In this document: one piece after another, positions 14,601-25,609 of the stretch
Position numbering within the stretch: the stretch's first letter is position 1
Layout of the letters: every line of letters begins with the position of its first letter
Source: Albifimbria verrucaria
Taxonomy: Eukaryota > Ascomycota > Sordariomycetes > Hypocreales > Stachybotryaceae
Assembly (NCBI GenBank): GCA_020081605.1
Contig: JAHREC010000013.1
Location: 1,426,001-1,490,000 of the forward strand
Direction: 5' to 3'
Length of the DNA stretch: 64,000 bases
The notes under the pieces: model-generated
Told to the model about the DNA's origin: nothing
Database searches by the model: none
What the model saw: only the letters and a program-made list of their open reading frames with translations
Translations under genes and position numbers: made by a program

Positions 14601-14724
14601 GGAAGAGGACGACAAAAAGAAGAACACGGCGAGGTCAAGGCGGAAGGCGCTCAAGGCGCTGCCCATGTTTGCTTCTGTGGACGACTACGCAGAATTGCTT
14701 GCACAGGAGGAGGAAGGGGTCTAG
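11661..14724 (+). CDS. mak21: Ribosome biogenesis protein MAK21/NOC1 (CBF family), two frame breaks
   Basis: Nucleolar factor needed for 60S subunit maturation; it works with NOC2. The N-terminus is basic (MSKHQKKGKGPRQSQNG), then acidic. The helical-repeat body contains ADWHASKLGQLPGPITDQPG, LISWIYEDWLKETYFKMIQL and a CBF/MAK21 region with LLIQHLSTSRNIASDRFYRV, LYESLLDPRL and LIPLLDHYHPSVAVFA. The C-terminus is very acidic (runs of D/E), ends in a basic tail, and contains ALPMFASVDDYAELL. Introns: 12200-12254, 13399-13447 and 13926-13974. Breaks at the T-runs 11869-11871 and 13171-13174 each need one base; restored length is 2913 nt (970 aa), normal for the family. Convergent with the small gene at 14787, about 60 bp apart. 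Confidence 0.93.
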
Positions 14725-14786
14725 AAGCGACCCAGAGTTCATCAATAAAAAGCAGAAATCTTTGTTGGCATTCATTCGTGACACAG

Positions 14787-15299
14787 CTAAGTATCGAACC
14801 ACTCGAGCTCATCGTCCTTGGTGAAAATCGCCCGGTACGTCTTGCCCCCTGCTTGGTCGTCTCTCTCCTCGGTGTGTATGCTATGTAGTTTAGAGCTGTC
14901 TGCACCGGTGGTGAAGATGCGGACATGGATGTAGGCTGGCCCAGAGTCGGGCAGCGCTGGAATGCGAACCTTGCCGAATATGTGGACGCCGTAGGCGGAT
15001 ATAGCGACGCGGACGGCTTCTAGGTTCTCGGCAGAGAAATCAGAAAAGTCCTTGTCGTCGAGGTTTTCCTATATGTAAGTGTGAGCAGGCGACAAGAATA
15101 TGGAGGGGCTTTGTTTATAGAGATGCCATACTACAGCGGCGAAGTACTCGGGCTCATGCTCTGGTGCCAGCGTTAGTACCGGGAGAAATGTAATCATGAT
15201 AAACATTGACATCTACGTACTGGAATAGTCACGACGCAGGCGGATCAATTCGTGCTTGAGATCAGGGAGAATTGCATTGAAGGCCTCAATAGAGTCTTC
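14787..15299 (-). CDS. Small conserved-looking fungal protein, 5' end unresolved
   Basis: Not recognised. From the 3' end, an exon encodes ENLDDKDFSDFSAENLEAVR, ISAYGVHIFGKVRIPALPD, AYIHVRIFTTG and YRAIFTKDDELEWFDT before the stop at 14787. It joins through a GTATGG...CATATAG intron to a short exon (HEPEYFAAV), then through a GTACGT intron to EDSIEAFNAILPDLKHELIR, which starts at or before 15299. A CTCCCAG acceptor sits just before 15299, and upstream frames meet a stop before any ATG. The first exon is therefore probably further upstream, or a base has been lost. The mix of short strands and helices with a conserved-looking DDELEWFDT end suggests a compact cytosolic domain. Confidence 0.6.
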
Positions 15300-16304
15300 C
15301 TGGGAGGGTGAGACGGGCCAAGGTCAACAGTCTCAGCGGTGGCCTGTGGGATGCGGTCAGCCAAGCATCCAGTGACAGGAGGTGAATGAGGCTGTCTGTG
15401 GCATGTAACCCACCATGTTTAATGATAGATCTTAGGATGTGTTATTTTTTCTAAAAAAATTGTAGCCTGATAGATCATAGAAGTCTTTTGAGAAAGTGAA
15501 ATGTCTTGAAGACAGCAGACAATGGCTTCGACTTATACCAGCTGCGTGGTGCTGATGGCGTCATCCTATGACATAAAAACCAGGGGTAACCAACAATCAC
15601 GGCAAAGCAAAACAGGTTCAAATCAATCACATGTATCAAAACAAACGGTAGCCGAAGAGCAGCTTGCTTGGCTGCGCGGGCATTAACTAGAGACGCATGG
15701 CAACGTTTCACCGTGAGGGTGCGAGCCGGCAGAGGGATACAGGCTGACGTGGATAGGGTGAGTCTAGGGGTCCAACGAGACGGGGCTTGGTTGGTGAGCG
15801 ACTGACTAGTCATTCAGAATAGTGTGGCTTGCTTAAATTTTTTTGGTTACATTTGATTCCCATTTGTTCAGGGGGCGATAGTGCAGCATAGCGCATAACT
15901 TATATACTACCTACCTGATAGCTACTGGCTTCTGACTTATGGTAGCGACTACCGGTACTTACTATGTTCTGGGTGGCTTCCTCTGAGCCGAGATAGTCGT
16001 CAGATTATTTATGTACCTAGCTTATCCTGAGAGAGATAGCAGTTTTTAGAATTTGGAAGTATAGATACTTGTTTCGATAAAACCCCACAGCCATTCAAAA
16101 TGGCTGCTAAAAATCCTCCCAGGTATGAGTACGCACCTCAACGGTGGGCCCGGGCGGCGCATACCCTCGGTGCTTGTACGTGATAGATGCATGAAACCCC
16201 GAGCGGCAGGCCTTGAAATCGGGCTTGGGGCCTACGACTCGTCAACGCCCTTCCTCCTCCTCACCAACTTGTTTTCTTCATCACAAGCTGGACCAGCACT
16301 GACC
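15300..16304. other. Intergenic region upstream of the thioesterase gene
   Basis: About 1 kb between two outward-facing genes. It should hold the missing 5' exon of the 14787 gene and both promoters. Short frames here (for example around 15475-15813) match nothing known. CTACCTACCT occurs near 15904-15914. The frame upstream of the thioesterase ATG is open back to 16125 but does not look like a protein. Confidence 0.4.
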
Positions 16305-17205
16305 ATGGTCAATATGTTCAGCAGTCGCAGCATTGGCGCCGGTGGGCGGCGCATCGCCCAGTCTGTCTCGCGGACTGTTGCCCGGCCCGGCCAGGCACGG
16401 CGAGCTTATGCCTCGGCAGCGTCAGGTGAGTGACAACGCAGGCGCAACCTGTTTTCTATTGCTGTCGTTCGGGAACTGACCGGATGTCTTCGTTGCATGT
16501 GCAGGCACCTCGACCGGAGCGTTCAAGAAGGGCGTCGCCCTGGCCGTCGTCGGACTCGGATCGGCTGCCCTCGGTGCAGGCGCGACATGGCAAGCCTTCA
16601 CGCGCAACGGCCTCGGCTTCTACTCGGACGAAGAGAGCCTGAAGCGGTTCGCGGCGGTCGACGACGAGGCCAAGAATGCCGAGGAGACGATCAACAACCA
16701 CCCGCTCGTGGCGGAGCTGCGCAGCCGGCCCGAGCTGACCGAGTCGCGGCCGCACATGAAGATGCCGCAGTCGTACCGCGCGCGCAGCCTGACGGGCGGC
16801 GCCCTGCTGGGCCCGCGTAAGATGGTGGTGCCGCCGTATGTCTGGCTCGAGGGCCAGGGCAAGTCGCTCGTCTCGGTGGCCTATGTGGGCGAGGACCTGT
16901 GCGGCCACCCGGGCATCGTGCACGGCGGCCTGCTGGCGACGATGCTGGACGAGGGCCTCGCGCGCTGCTGCTTCGGCGCGCTGCCGCACAACATTGCCGT
17001 GACGGCCAACCTCAACGTCGACTACCGCAAGCCGGCGCCCGCGGGTAGCTTCCTGGTGCTGCGCGCCGAGACGACAAAGGTCGAGGGCCGCAAGGCCTGG
17101 GTCAAGGGCCACATCGAGCTGTTGACCAAGCCCGGCGAGAAGGCGACGGTGCTGGCCGAGGCTACGGCGCTATTCATTTCGCCTAAATATGCAGCAGTAA
17201 GTTGA
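16305..17205 (+). CDS. Mitochondrial hot-dog (PaaI/THEM4-like) thioesterase family protein
   Basis: Probable acyl-CoA thioesterase-like protein of the fungal FMP10 type. The Arg-rich, acid-poor leader (MVNMFSSRSIGAGGRR..., RPGQARRAYASAAS) looks like a mitochondrial targeting sequence. A short hydrophobic segment follows (VALAVVGLGSAALGAGA, about residues 50-66), suggesting inner-membrane anchoring. The hot-dog core has GHPGIVHGGLLATMLDEGLA, the HGG...DE motif of the PaaI/THEM4 group, and NLNVDYRKPAPAGS. One intron, 16426-16504; 822 nt, 273 aa, no frame break. An upstream in-frame ATG at 16125 would add 60 residues without a targeting look, so 16305 is preferred. Exon 2 is strikingly GC-rich at third codon positions compared with its neighbours. 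The substrate is unknown. Confidence 0.8.
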
Positions 17206-18277
17206 GTCCTTTGTTTGTTTCTCTTCCTCTCTCTCTCCATTTTTCCAATTTTTTTGTTGTTGTTCTTGTACCATGTCGTTCTGGGAGGCTAGCCAACAAG
17301 ACGTCATGTTTTAACTTGTTGTTACTACCCCAACCAACACTGCGACTGTGCCCCTTTTCCTTTCCTTTTCCTTTTCTTTTCTTCTTTTTCTTTACTAACA
17401 CCGGAATGCGACCTATAGATGATGCCGCGAATCCAGTGAGGAGCTGGGACTTGTAGATTGGTCCACGAACCATGCAGCATAGCGAAGGGCTTAGATCTTT
17501 GAAGACTATTTTGATATAGATTTGTTTTGAATACCTACCTGGGGGTCCTGCCTGGCCCCTTGGGACTTGCGAATTGCTTTCCTCTACACCTTGACCGTCA
17601 TACTTGTTTGCGAGCGCGCCGCATCGTCCTGATCACAGCTTTCTATTTTATGGGGACAAAGCAAAGGCAGCAGCAGCAGCATTGTGCCGTCCCGGGCTCG
17701 GCCCAATCGAATCCAGATTTATATGCATGCCGTGAGCCCGTCCCGAGCCGCGCCGACCCGTCGAAACAAGCACGAATTATGGGAATGGGTGATCCGCTAC
17801 GGGGCCTGGCTCCATTGAAATCCGGAACAGAGCTGTGCCAGGACACGATAGCCTTAGGCTTAGGCATCTCTGCTTGGTGAATGGCTCGGAGGGCTGGGTT
17901 TGGCTACCGAGTCTGCTCAAGCAGGGACCCACTCTCCTCCCTCCAGCTTGATACAGCACATGTCCAGCCATTCCACAAGAGCCTCTAGTTTAAAAGCCAG
18001 GAACCGTCCTATGGCTTACCGATGTCCTGAAAAAACCCGCAAAGGCATGGCGCCAGTTGCGTGCTTCGCGCTTCCTGGGGCCGGTGGTGCCTGTGCCGTC
18101 ATCGGCCCCTCCCAATGTCGCAACCGGCAGAAATCCAACACCACCACCATTTACAGCTTGGCTACACACCTATTTGCTGCTTCTCCCATTTACTTGTGCG
18201 GGTTTTCTCCCTCTTACACATTGACGATTAACGACTGCTTTTTCTCTCCTTCAACTCCATACCCGTACACACTAACA
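17206..18277. other. Intergenic region, thioesterase / APS kinase
   Basis: About 1.07 kb between tandem genes. Long pyrimidine tracts (17335-17395) follow the thioesterase stop. A CA- and CT-rich leader with TTTCTCTCCTTC precedes the APS kinase ATG and is likely its 5' leader and promoter. No gene was recognised. Confidence 0.45.
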
Positions 18278-19166
18278 ATGGCGACGTGAGCACATCCCCT
18301 CCCCTCCTCACCACCCACCCCTTTGACCCAAACAATACCCCGCCATCAAATCAATCACACACCCCACTGCTATCCAGCGTCCTTCTAACGCCGCTCTTCC
18401 GCGCAGCAACATCACATGGCACCCTTCGCTTTCGCGCCGTGAGCGCAACCAGCTCTCTGGCCAGCGCGGTCTGACCATCTGGCTGACTGGCCTCTCCGCC
18501 TCGGGAAAATCCACCGTCGCTACCGCCCTTGAGCAGCACCTACTCCATCTCGGCATCTCGGCCTATCGCCTCGACGGCGACAACGTCCGCTTCGGTCTCA
18601 ACAAGGACCTGGGCTTCTCTGAGAAGGACCGCAACGAGAACATCCGTCGAATTGGCGAGGTTCGTCTTTTCCTCTTCCCTCCCTCCCTTGGTGCTCTTTA
18701 CCTAGTCATTTGAGCGCATCCTCGCTCTGACCCGACGGCCCGTGAAGACACTTTTTGCAACGTAACCACCATGATCGCTAACTCGCCACTCTTCGTCTAT
18801 TCCAGGTCGCCAAGCTCTTCGCTGACTCCTCCACCATCGCCATCACCTCTTTCATCTCCCCTACCGGGCGGACCGCGACCTGGCCCGTCAGCTGCACAAC
18901 CAGACTGCTGGCGGTGACGACGAGCCCATCCCCTTCGTCGAGGTCTACGTCGATGTGCCCCTCGAGGTGGCCGAGGCGCGTGACCCCAAGGGCCTCTACA
19001 AGAAGGCCCGCCTTGGCGAGATCAAGGACTTCACCGGCATCTCCGCCCCTATGAGGAGCCTCTCAATGCCGAGATCACCATCAAGACCCACGAGAACAGC
19101 GTCGAAGAGTGCGTCGCCCAGATCGTTCAGTGGTTGACCGACAAGGGCTACGTCAAGTCCAAGTAA
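18278..19166 (+). CDS. met14: Adenylylsulfate (APS) kinase, two frame breaks
   Basis: Phosphorylates APS to PAPS with ATP in cytosolic sulfate assimilation. P-loop GLSASGKST, then the family motifs [20 protein letters not shown] and [16 protein letters not shown]. The substrate-binding [14 protein letters not shown] and the [19 protein letters not shown] stretch follow; the protein ends DKGYVKSK. Exon 1 is only 8 nt (18278-18285); introns are 18286-18406 and 18660-18805. Both breaks sit in C4 runs (18858-18861 and 19046-19049) and each needs one base, giving 624 nt, 207 aa, the normal size. The two conserved motifs straddle the first break exactly. Convergent with vma5. Sulfur regulation is known for the family, but I could not point to a binding site. 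Confidence 0.93.
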
Positions 19167-19373
19167 GCTAAGGGAGGCGGGATGTATCTGATGTTATGGA
19201 AATGTTCTCTATAGACGATATCACTATTATTGACGAACCGTCGGCCAAGCTTCTGCGGGCCATGATGAAGAGGTAAAATACATGCGTCAAGGCAAGGGGA
19301 GTGAGGAAATATGCAATGGAGCGTAGAAAGGACGGGCAGAATCTGTGATAAGAAAGTCGAAATAGCCTTGCTA

Positions 19374-20884
19374 TTAGGGAAAAGCGAGCTCATAGTAGAC
19401 GTATGGAGTGTACTCGTGACCTTCTCCTGACATCAGTCCTGCTGCGGCCATGTCTGAGCTCAGTGCCGCGTCGTCTTTTGTGACCCTTCCGCGCTTGTCC
19501 CTGCCCATTGCGTTACCCGCCAAGTACGAGTAATTGGAGTCCAGGGCCGTCCTGACCTTAGCCATGGCCTTTGGATTCGTCTAATCACGTTTTGTTAGCA
19601 AATCGTCTCATGCATCTCGGCCCACCAGAAAAGAATCTCTGAAGGATGCTCAGGAACAAAAGCACTTACCTTAACCAACGCTGTGACATATTCCAGAGGG
19701 AGACCGTAGCGGAGGACGGCCTCGACGAAGACGCGCAGCGTCAGAACGTGAATCCAGATCATGACAGCCTCGCTCCATCCGGTACGGCCCATTCGTAGCG
19801 CCTCGCCACAGACCTTGCGCTCCTCGTTTGTGACCTTATCCAACTCCCGCTGCTCCTCTTCGCGACCACCCTCAACATATTTGTATCGACGAGGCGTCCA
19901 CTTGTGCTCTCGGCACTTGGTGAGGAACTCGGCCGAATGCTTCTTAAAGGTGGCGACGGCGAAGAGGACGAACTCGTCATCCTTGGCGACCTCGACGGCG
20001 GATCGGGGCACCACCATGGGAGCCAGGGTCTCGTATTCCTTGAGGAATTCCTTCTTCGAAGTTGTTGACACGACAATGAGGTGCGTCTCAATGTATTCTG
20101 AGTCCTGCACGAGCAGGGCGGGGTCCACAATTGGGGTCAAAGACTTGGTGGTGAGGTTACCGCTATCCATCACGAGTCAGCCTGGGGCGTCCGGAAATCA
20201 AACTGGGCACGAGCAGGAACTCACGTCTGGCGTCGTTGCAAAGCCGCAAGGTTCGTCTTGACGGAGTTGTATTGGTTGAACTTGGACTTGACGTCATTGT
20301 CAACATTGACGAGCTCCTAAATCGGTGTATTGTGTCAGTTCTGTATTTCCGTCATGGCCAACACCAGCCAATGTGTGACACAAGCATCTGCGCACCTTCT
20401 GAAGAGTATCGATGAGCTCGCTCAAGGGCTTGTCGGCCCGGTAGCGGATCTTGTTCCAGCTAAAGTTGCTCAGGTACTGGTCGGTCGGTTCTGCCGCTGT
20501 TGTCAGCCTCCGCGGAGCATGCAAACCTTTGCGCAAGACGGGTGCCAGGAGAGAAAGATAGCGCGCCGTCTGCAGCGGTGGAAACTAACTATCGTTGACC
20601 ATCTTGTACTGGGCGAGGCGGTCCTCATCGTTTGAGAGCACGGAGCGGAGGGAGTCGGCAACCTTGGCGACGACGTTCTGGCAGTTGGCCTCGAGCTTGG
20701 CCAGATCATCAGCCTGCTGGACCAGGCCATCCAGGGTGCCAATCTTGAAGTCCGGCAGGTTGAAGGGCAGGACGGAGCTGCTGTCGGCGGAGATGGTGGC
20801 CTTGAGGGACGACAGGGCGTCGTCTCGGTCGCTCGAGTCAAAGCCGCTGAGGGGCAGCGACAGCAGGGCGTACTTGGTCGACAT
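19374..20884 (-). CDS. vma5: V-type ATPase subunit C
   Basis: Subunit C of the V1 sector, bridging V1 and Vo peripheral stalks; its release accompanies reversible V-ATPase disassembly at vacuolar and endosomal membranes. Starts MSTKYALLSLPLSGFDSS and contains LPFNLPDFKIGTLDGLVQQA, DKPTDQYLSNFSWNKIRYR, LTPIVDPALLVQDSEYIETH, WSEAVMIWIHVLTLRVFVEA and a C-terminal HEYTPYVYYELAFP. Five exons with introns 19581-19669, 20163-20224, 20317-20395 and 20491-20589; total 1182 nt, 393 aa, the usual length. It is completely in frame, which is a useful contrast with the broken neighbours. The divergent spacer upstream contains TAAGGTAAGGTAACC-like tracts. Confidence 0.95.
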
Positions 20885-21725
20885 GATGTCGGGGGTGGCC
20901 CTTGGAGAGAGGAGAGAAACGGGCTTGGGGAGGGGAGGGAGGAGGAAGGGAAGAGATGGCGACTGGTCGGAGGAGTTTGAGGTTGTAAATCAGAAGTCGC
21001 CTTGGGTGCCGTCCAGCTTGACGATCGTCAAGTAAGGTAAGGTAACCAACCAGGCGGCTTTCGTCGCTGATACAGTTAGTGTCACCGTCACTGTACTTGT
21101 CAGGCCGCGGGGCCACACCGTGCTGGCAGGTACCCATCTCACCTGAGGGAGCTGACCAGACACTGTTGGTCCCTCTGACGAAGCAGTGGTGGGGCGGACA
21201 CGCCTACCATGCTTGCATGCCTGGTAGCTCATCGAGGTAGCGGTACGTTGGGCTTAGCTAGCGCCTGTAGGTGCTCGGTACAGCAGGTACGTACCTCGAC
21301 CTTACTGGTCCTGGCCCTGGCCCTGGCCCGCATCGAACGGCTCCCGAGTCACGGCTAATGCTCAGAGGTGAGGTAAGGCGAAGTATGGTAAGGTAAAGGC
21401 AAGGTATGTTGAGGGAATGAACTCTTGTCTGCTCCTCCTCCTCCACCGACAACACCATCCTCCAACCGTCGCTGGTCTGAGCAAAGCTCGGCAACGACGC
21501 GTGCAGCAGCCCGCGCCACAGATGATTGATTTCCTTCGCCCGCGGCCACAAGAACATGTGATCCCCATTGCTGGACGACCGTTATACGAAGGGCCCCGTA
21601 CGATAGTCGCCCTCCTCCGACGGGCCATACCCAAACCCATCCCCGTCCCCGACCTCGACCTCCACTATCCAGAGGGCATGCTGTAGACCCGGATCCACGA
21701 CCGGTTTCTGTCCCCGGCCGCCGCA
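20885..21725. promoter_or_regulatory. Divergent region vma5 / AT-hook gene with GGTAAGG tracts
   Basis: About 840 bp holding both promoters. Direct GGTAAG-type repeats lie near 21033-21046 and 21366-21406 (AGGTGAGGTAAGG, ATGGTAAGGTAAAGG), and GGCCCTGGCCCTGGCCC lies near 21309-21328. The frames inside do not resemble proteins. Confidence 0.5.
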
Positions 21726-24466
21726 ATGGCACCGGCTGCTTGTACGTACGCCTCGAGCCTGCCATTCCCTAGCTAACCGATGCATAGCTGCCGCTGCGAG
21801 CGCACGGCCGAGCTCTGCCCGCAGTGACTCGCGGCCGTCGAGCACCAACACTCCGGGAGCAGCTCTCGCGCCCGTTCCCGCACCGGCTTTGACGCCTTCC
21901 ATGCCGTCACGGAGCCAGAGCAAAGGTATGCCTCGACTCAACCTCTTCCATCGCCGGATTGCTCATCCCCGCCATGCGTAGATGCGAACGAGCCACAATC
22001 ATCGTCCTATAATACCGCCACAGACGGTCGCGTCCGCAACCCTGTGCCGAGCAAGTTGAAGGGCATGGCCGACAACAGGAATGGCAACTTTGGCGTTATG
22101 CACATGGATCTGACCAAGCCCGAGACGTCGGCGCGTGATGCCGCTGCCAAACGCACCAGCGAGTCCACTGCCGCAGCTGCCAAGTTGGCCAACAGGAACG
22201 GCTATCAGTCTGTGAAGCGCAGCCAGCTTGCCTGGCGTCCGTCCGACATCACGCCGTTACCGCCGCAGCCTCAACCTCAATCACAACAATCCCCGTCAGT
22301 CTCGGCTCACGAACCTGTCTCATACTCTTCGGCGCCTCCTCGACGCAACCCGCTTCCGCCTCTCCCATTCATCCTGCGGCTGCATCACTCGCTGTTGGAG
22401 CGACACCGCATGTTACAAAGACCGAGCAAGCGCGCCTGCTTACCCTCCTGCGTAGCCTTCACCCGATGCTTGTAGTCGACCAGCTCTGCAAAGCCCTTGC
22501 CTACTTTGGTGGTATCCCTGGAGCACCTCCTCCAGCCGACGGCAATTTCCCCGAGCGCAGCGGCCAACGGCTCTGGTGCACTTCTAGTTAACTGGCTTGC
22601 CGAGATCTTTCCTCCTGTCAGTGGTAGCCCTGGTCAGGTATCTGGTCTAGCCTTTCCAGAGTTTTCCACAGGCACCGCCAATGTCGTCTCGGCACCCGAT
22701 GTCACTAATCCTACGACCGCAACACCCGTTAAAAGAACTCGAGGTAGACCTAAGGGCAGTAAGAGCTCCAAGGTGCGAAAGGACAAAGGGACGAAGAAGA
22801 CGAACAAAGCCGCCTCCGCTACGGATACGTCTGGAGTAATTGGTGACTCCCAACCGGCTGCCGCAACCGATGCCACCATGGAGCCGCTCTCCAACGACCA
22901 CTTATCGTCTGCTTCTGGCCTCGTTGTCGGTGGCGTAACTCCTCAACAGCCTTCACAATCGGGAGGCAACCTTTGCCCGCTCTGCAAGGAGAACTCGCGG
23001 GAGCTGATGCTAGTATGGTCAGCACCCTGGGTCAAAGAAGAGGGACGTCCCAAGGGTTCGAAGAATCGACCCAAAGCACCAACAGATGCTACACCTGCAG
23101 AGCCTAGCCCAAGTGCTCCTTTGGCAACATCAGACCGCCCTGCCCAAGTTGATGCTTCTCCTCGCGCAGAAATCAGGGCCTATTCAGACTCCTACACAAC
23201 GGGCTTCTGACGGCGGTTTGGATTCTTCAACTACACAACCCCTAATAATACATTGCAAATCAGCCATGGGGCGCTACAAACAAATCCTATTAATCACACC
23301 GGCTTTATTTCTGAAGAATCCGCTGGTCAGCAGGCAAACAATCTGCCTGCACCTGCCATGAATGCTTCACAGCAAGGATCTTATCCTGGAACTCTAGTAG
23401 ATGCCGCTCGAAAAAGAAAGGTCAGCCAAGCTCCTTTTACCAATGGAACAAACTCGATTCCGTCTACATCAAGTCCGGTGTCATTCGATGCCCTACAACA
23501 GAGTGGTACACAACCCAAGCCCATAGGGCCAACTCCTAACCAACAGACAAAACGTCGTCGGATGTCCAAGGAGATCGGCCAAGCGAGGGTACTCGCCGGC
23601 ACTCATCCTCAAGTGCCAAATACCCAACCTCTATCCCCACCGAACCCGAATACTAGTTTCAATGGCAGTGTGCAATCTACATCGAGCGCCGGCAGCTTCG
23701 AGGCGCAACATCCAACTGAAAGGCTACCTGCTGTCCGGACAGCTGCAAGATTCGGACCGACTCAACGATTGCAGCGACAGCAACAACAGCAGCAGCAGCA
23801 GCAACAGCAGCAACAACAACAACAGCCAAAGCCCCAAACTCATCCACAGCAAAGTCAAAGTCTAGGCGGTTCACCACTTGTGCGTCCACAACAGTCTCCA
23901 GAACTAAGCAGAGCATCGCAAACCTCTCAGTCTTCTTCAAAAGGCGGCGTGGAAACGCCGGGCAATACTCAGGCCAGACAGCAACAGCCCAACTTCTATA
24001 CTGGATCGCCCGTGAATCGATCCCCACAAGCATACTACCCTCAACAAAGACAACCGTCAAATCAGTATGGGCAACTGGGCAACACAGCAAGCAGTTTCGG
24101 CTTGAATCTTTCAACACCTCCTACATCATCCCAATTCTCGCAGACTTTGAAACGAACCACTGGTGACCCCGGTTTGCCACACACGGTCCGCCAGGGGCAT
24201 ATGCCACCTTCTCAGGGAAAGCAGTCACAGGATGGAGCACGACGTCCTGGCTTTGTAAACCCACAACCCTCGCCGTCCTCATCGGGTCCTTCCCTAATGT
24301 CAACCAGTTTCAGGGCTATACCGATGGAGGGTACTTGAACATGGACTATGTAATGAACGGGCAGAACGCCAATAACACAGCTAACGCCGCCGCCGCCGCT
24401 TTCGGTGGTAGCGCTCCTCTGGAAGAAGCTCTGAATGATCCTGGCATGCGCGGCCGAATTTACTAG
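21726..24466 (+). CDS. AT-hook, poly-Q nuclear protein, several frame breaks
   Basis: Probable chromatin or transcription protein, not assigned to a named family. Exons: 21726-21741, 21788-21925, then 21982 onward. The N-terminus is Ala/Ser/Pro-rich. Next comes a helical block (TKTEQARLLTLLRSLHPMLV, QLCKALAYFGGIPGAPPP) ending near NWLAEIFPPVSG. Two AT-hook-like motifs follow (RTRGRPKGSKSS and EEGRPKGSKNRPK), then a basic KRRRMSKE stretch and a poly-Q tract coded by mixed CAG/CAA. The protein ends PLEEALNDPGMRGRIY. Frame changes lie near 22347-22350, 22540-22546, 23165-23245 and 24295. The one near 22350 fits a missing C; the one near 22543 needs a net extra base or two losses. Around 23208 either two shifts or an in-frame TGA must be accepted. 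Confidence 0.65.
23771..23826 (+). repeat. CAG/CAA repeat encoding poly-glutamine
   Basis: About 18 near-continuous Gln codons in the AT-hook gene, CAG and CAA mixed. This tract is a likely site of length variation. Confidence 0.9.
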
Positions 24467-25609
24467 AGCTGACAATTCTGCTCTTGACGCCCAACACCTG
24501 TTTCTCAATACTTGATTTCCTTCTTCTTTTCCTTGGGCCCATCTCCTTTTCTTTTTGGGTTTATCTCATTTGGCCGGAGGGAAAAACAACGGGACAGCGG
24601 AGGATCGGAAGCCACTACTTAACTGGAGGGTTTAAACGCGAAACTGGGAGGCATTATTGCCGGCTGCTGGGGAGACTGGGCGTTCCATGAAACAACAACC
24701 TTTTGACGACGTATGACAGAACTTACACACTTTGATACCAAAACAAAAACTTGGACACACACTTATCATCTCATCAGCATCAGGCCTTGCATTCATTTTC
24801 TTTTCTTTTTTGTTTTGCAATGTCTTGCCACAATAGATATGATTCCGTCTGTGACTGGTTCCGAGAAAAAACAACCCCTTTTCGTGTGATGTGTTCTTCC
24901 TTACACAGACTCTTGCTGTCCGTGCGAGGTAGCCCAACTGGCGAGGTGGAAGGGGAGAGGCTTGGTGACCCGAGAAGTTTCAGAGTAGCTGCGTGCTCAT
25001 CGCCTGGGACTGGACAATTACGGCAAAGAGCCCGAAGCCACCACTTCTCTAAGAGACATGCAAGGGGTTAATATTGAACCTGACTACAGAAGTTTAAGTC
25101 GATGACTGCAGGGATCTTGAGCACATGTTACACGGTTTTTAACGAGCACAAGGATGAGGGCTTTGACAAAATGGTCTTGAATATGTATTGACCGTACCGG
25201 TTTGATATCAGTACAATAAGTAAGAAAAGGGAATCTGCTGGACTGTGCCGTCTCTATGCCTCCGTGGAGGGAAAAAAAACCAAAAAAACAAACATTGGCT
25301 TTCACGCCGATCCTTGTCGCAAAGCGTTACACAAAATAGCCGATTAAGACCCAAGTTGAGACAACCCATCCGTCGTCTTTCCAAGTAAGGGCGCCATCCA
25401 CCCCTTGCCCGGTTCCCACCAGAAACGCCTTGTAAATGCTCATGTCTCCCTCGACACTCCGCCAAGCACAGTAGTGCTAATACATGTTGATTGAAACCGG
25501 TATCATCCTCCCCAAATGTTGGCCAGTACGTAAGAAATAGCGCGGAACAAAGAAAAAGGGCCGTACGGCAAGGTGATGTGTGAGTTAAGATTGTATAGTG
25601 ATGTTATGT
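24467..25609. other. Convergent intergenic region
   Basis: About 1.1 kb between two convergent genes (AT-hook gene and F-box gene), so mainly two 3' regions. T-rich and A-rich runs are present; no gene, repeat or RNA was recognised. Confidence 0.5.

Noticed and set aside
16456..17112. 218-codon minus-strand frame
   Set aside because: Antisense to the GC3-rich thioesterase exon; rich in R, H, L and A as expected from such a shadow.
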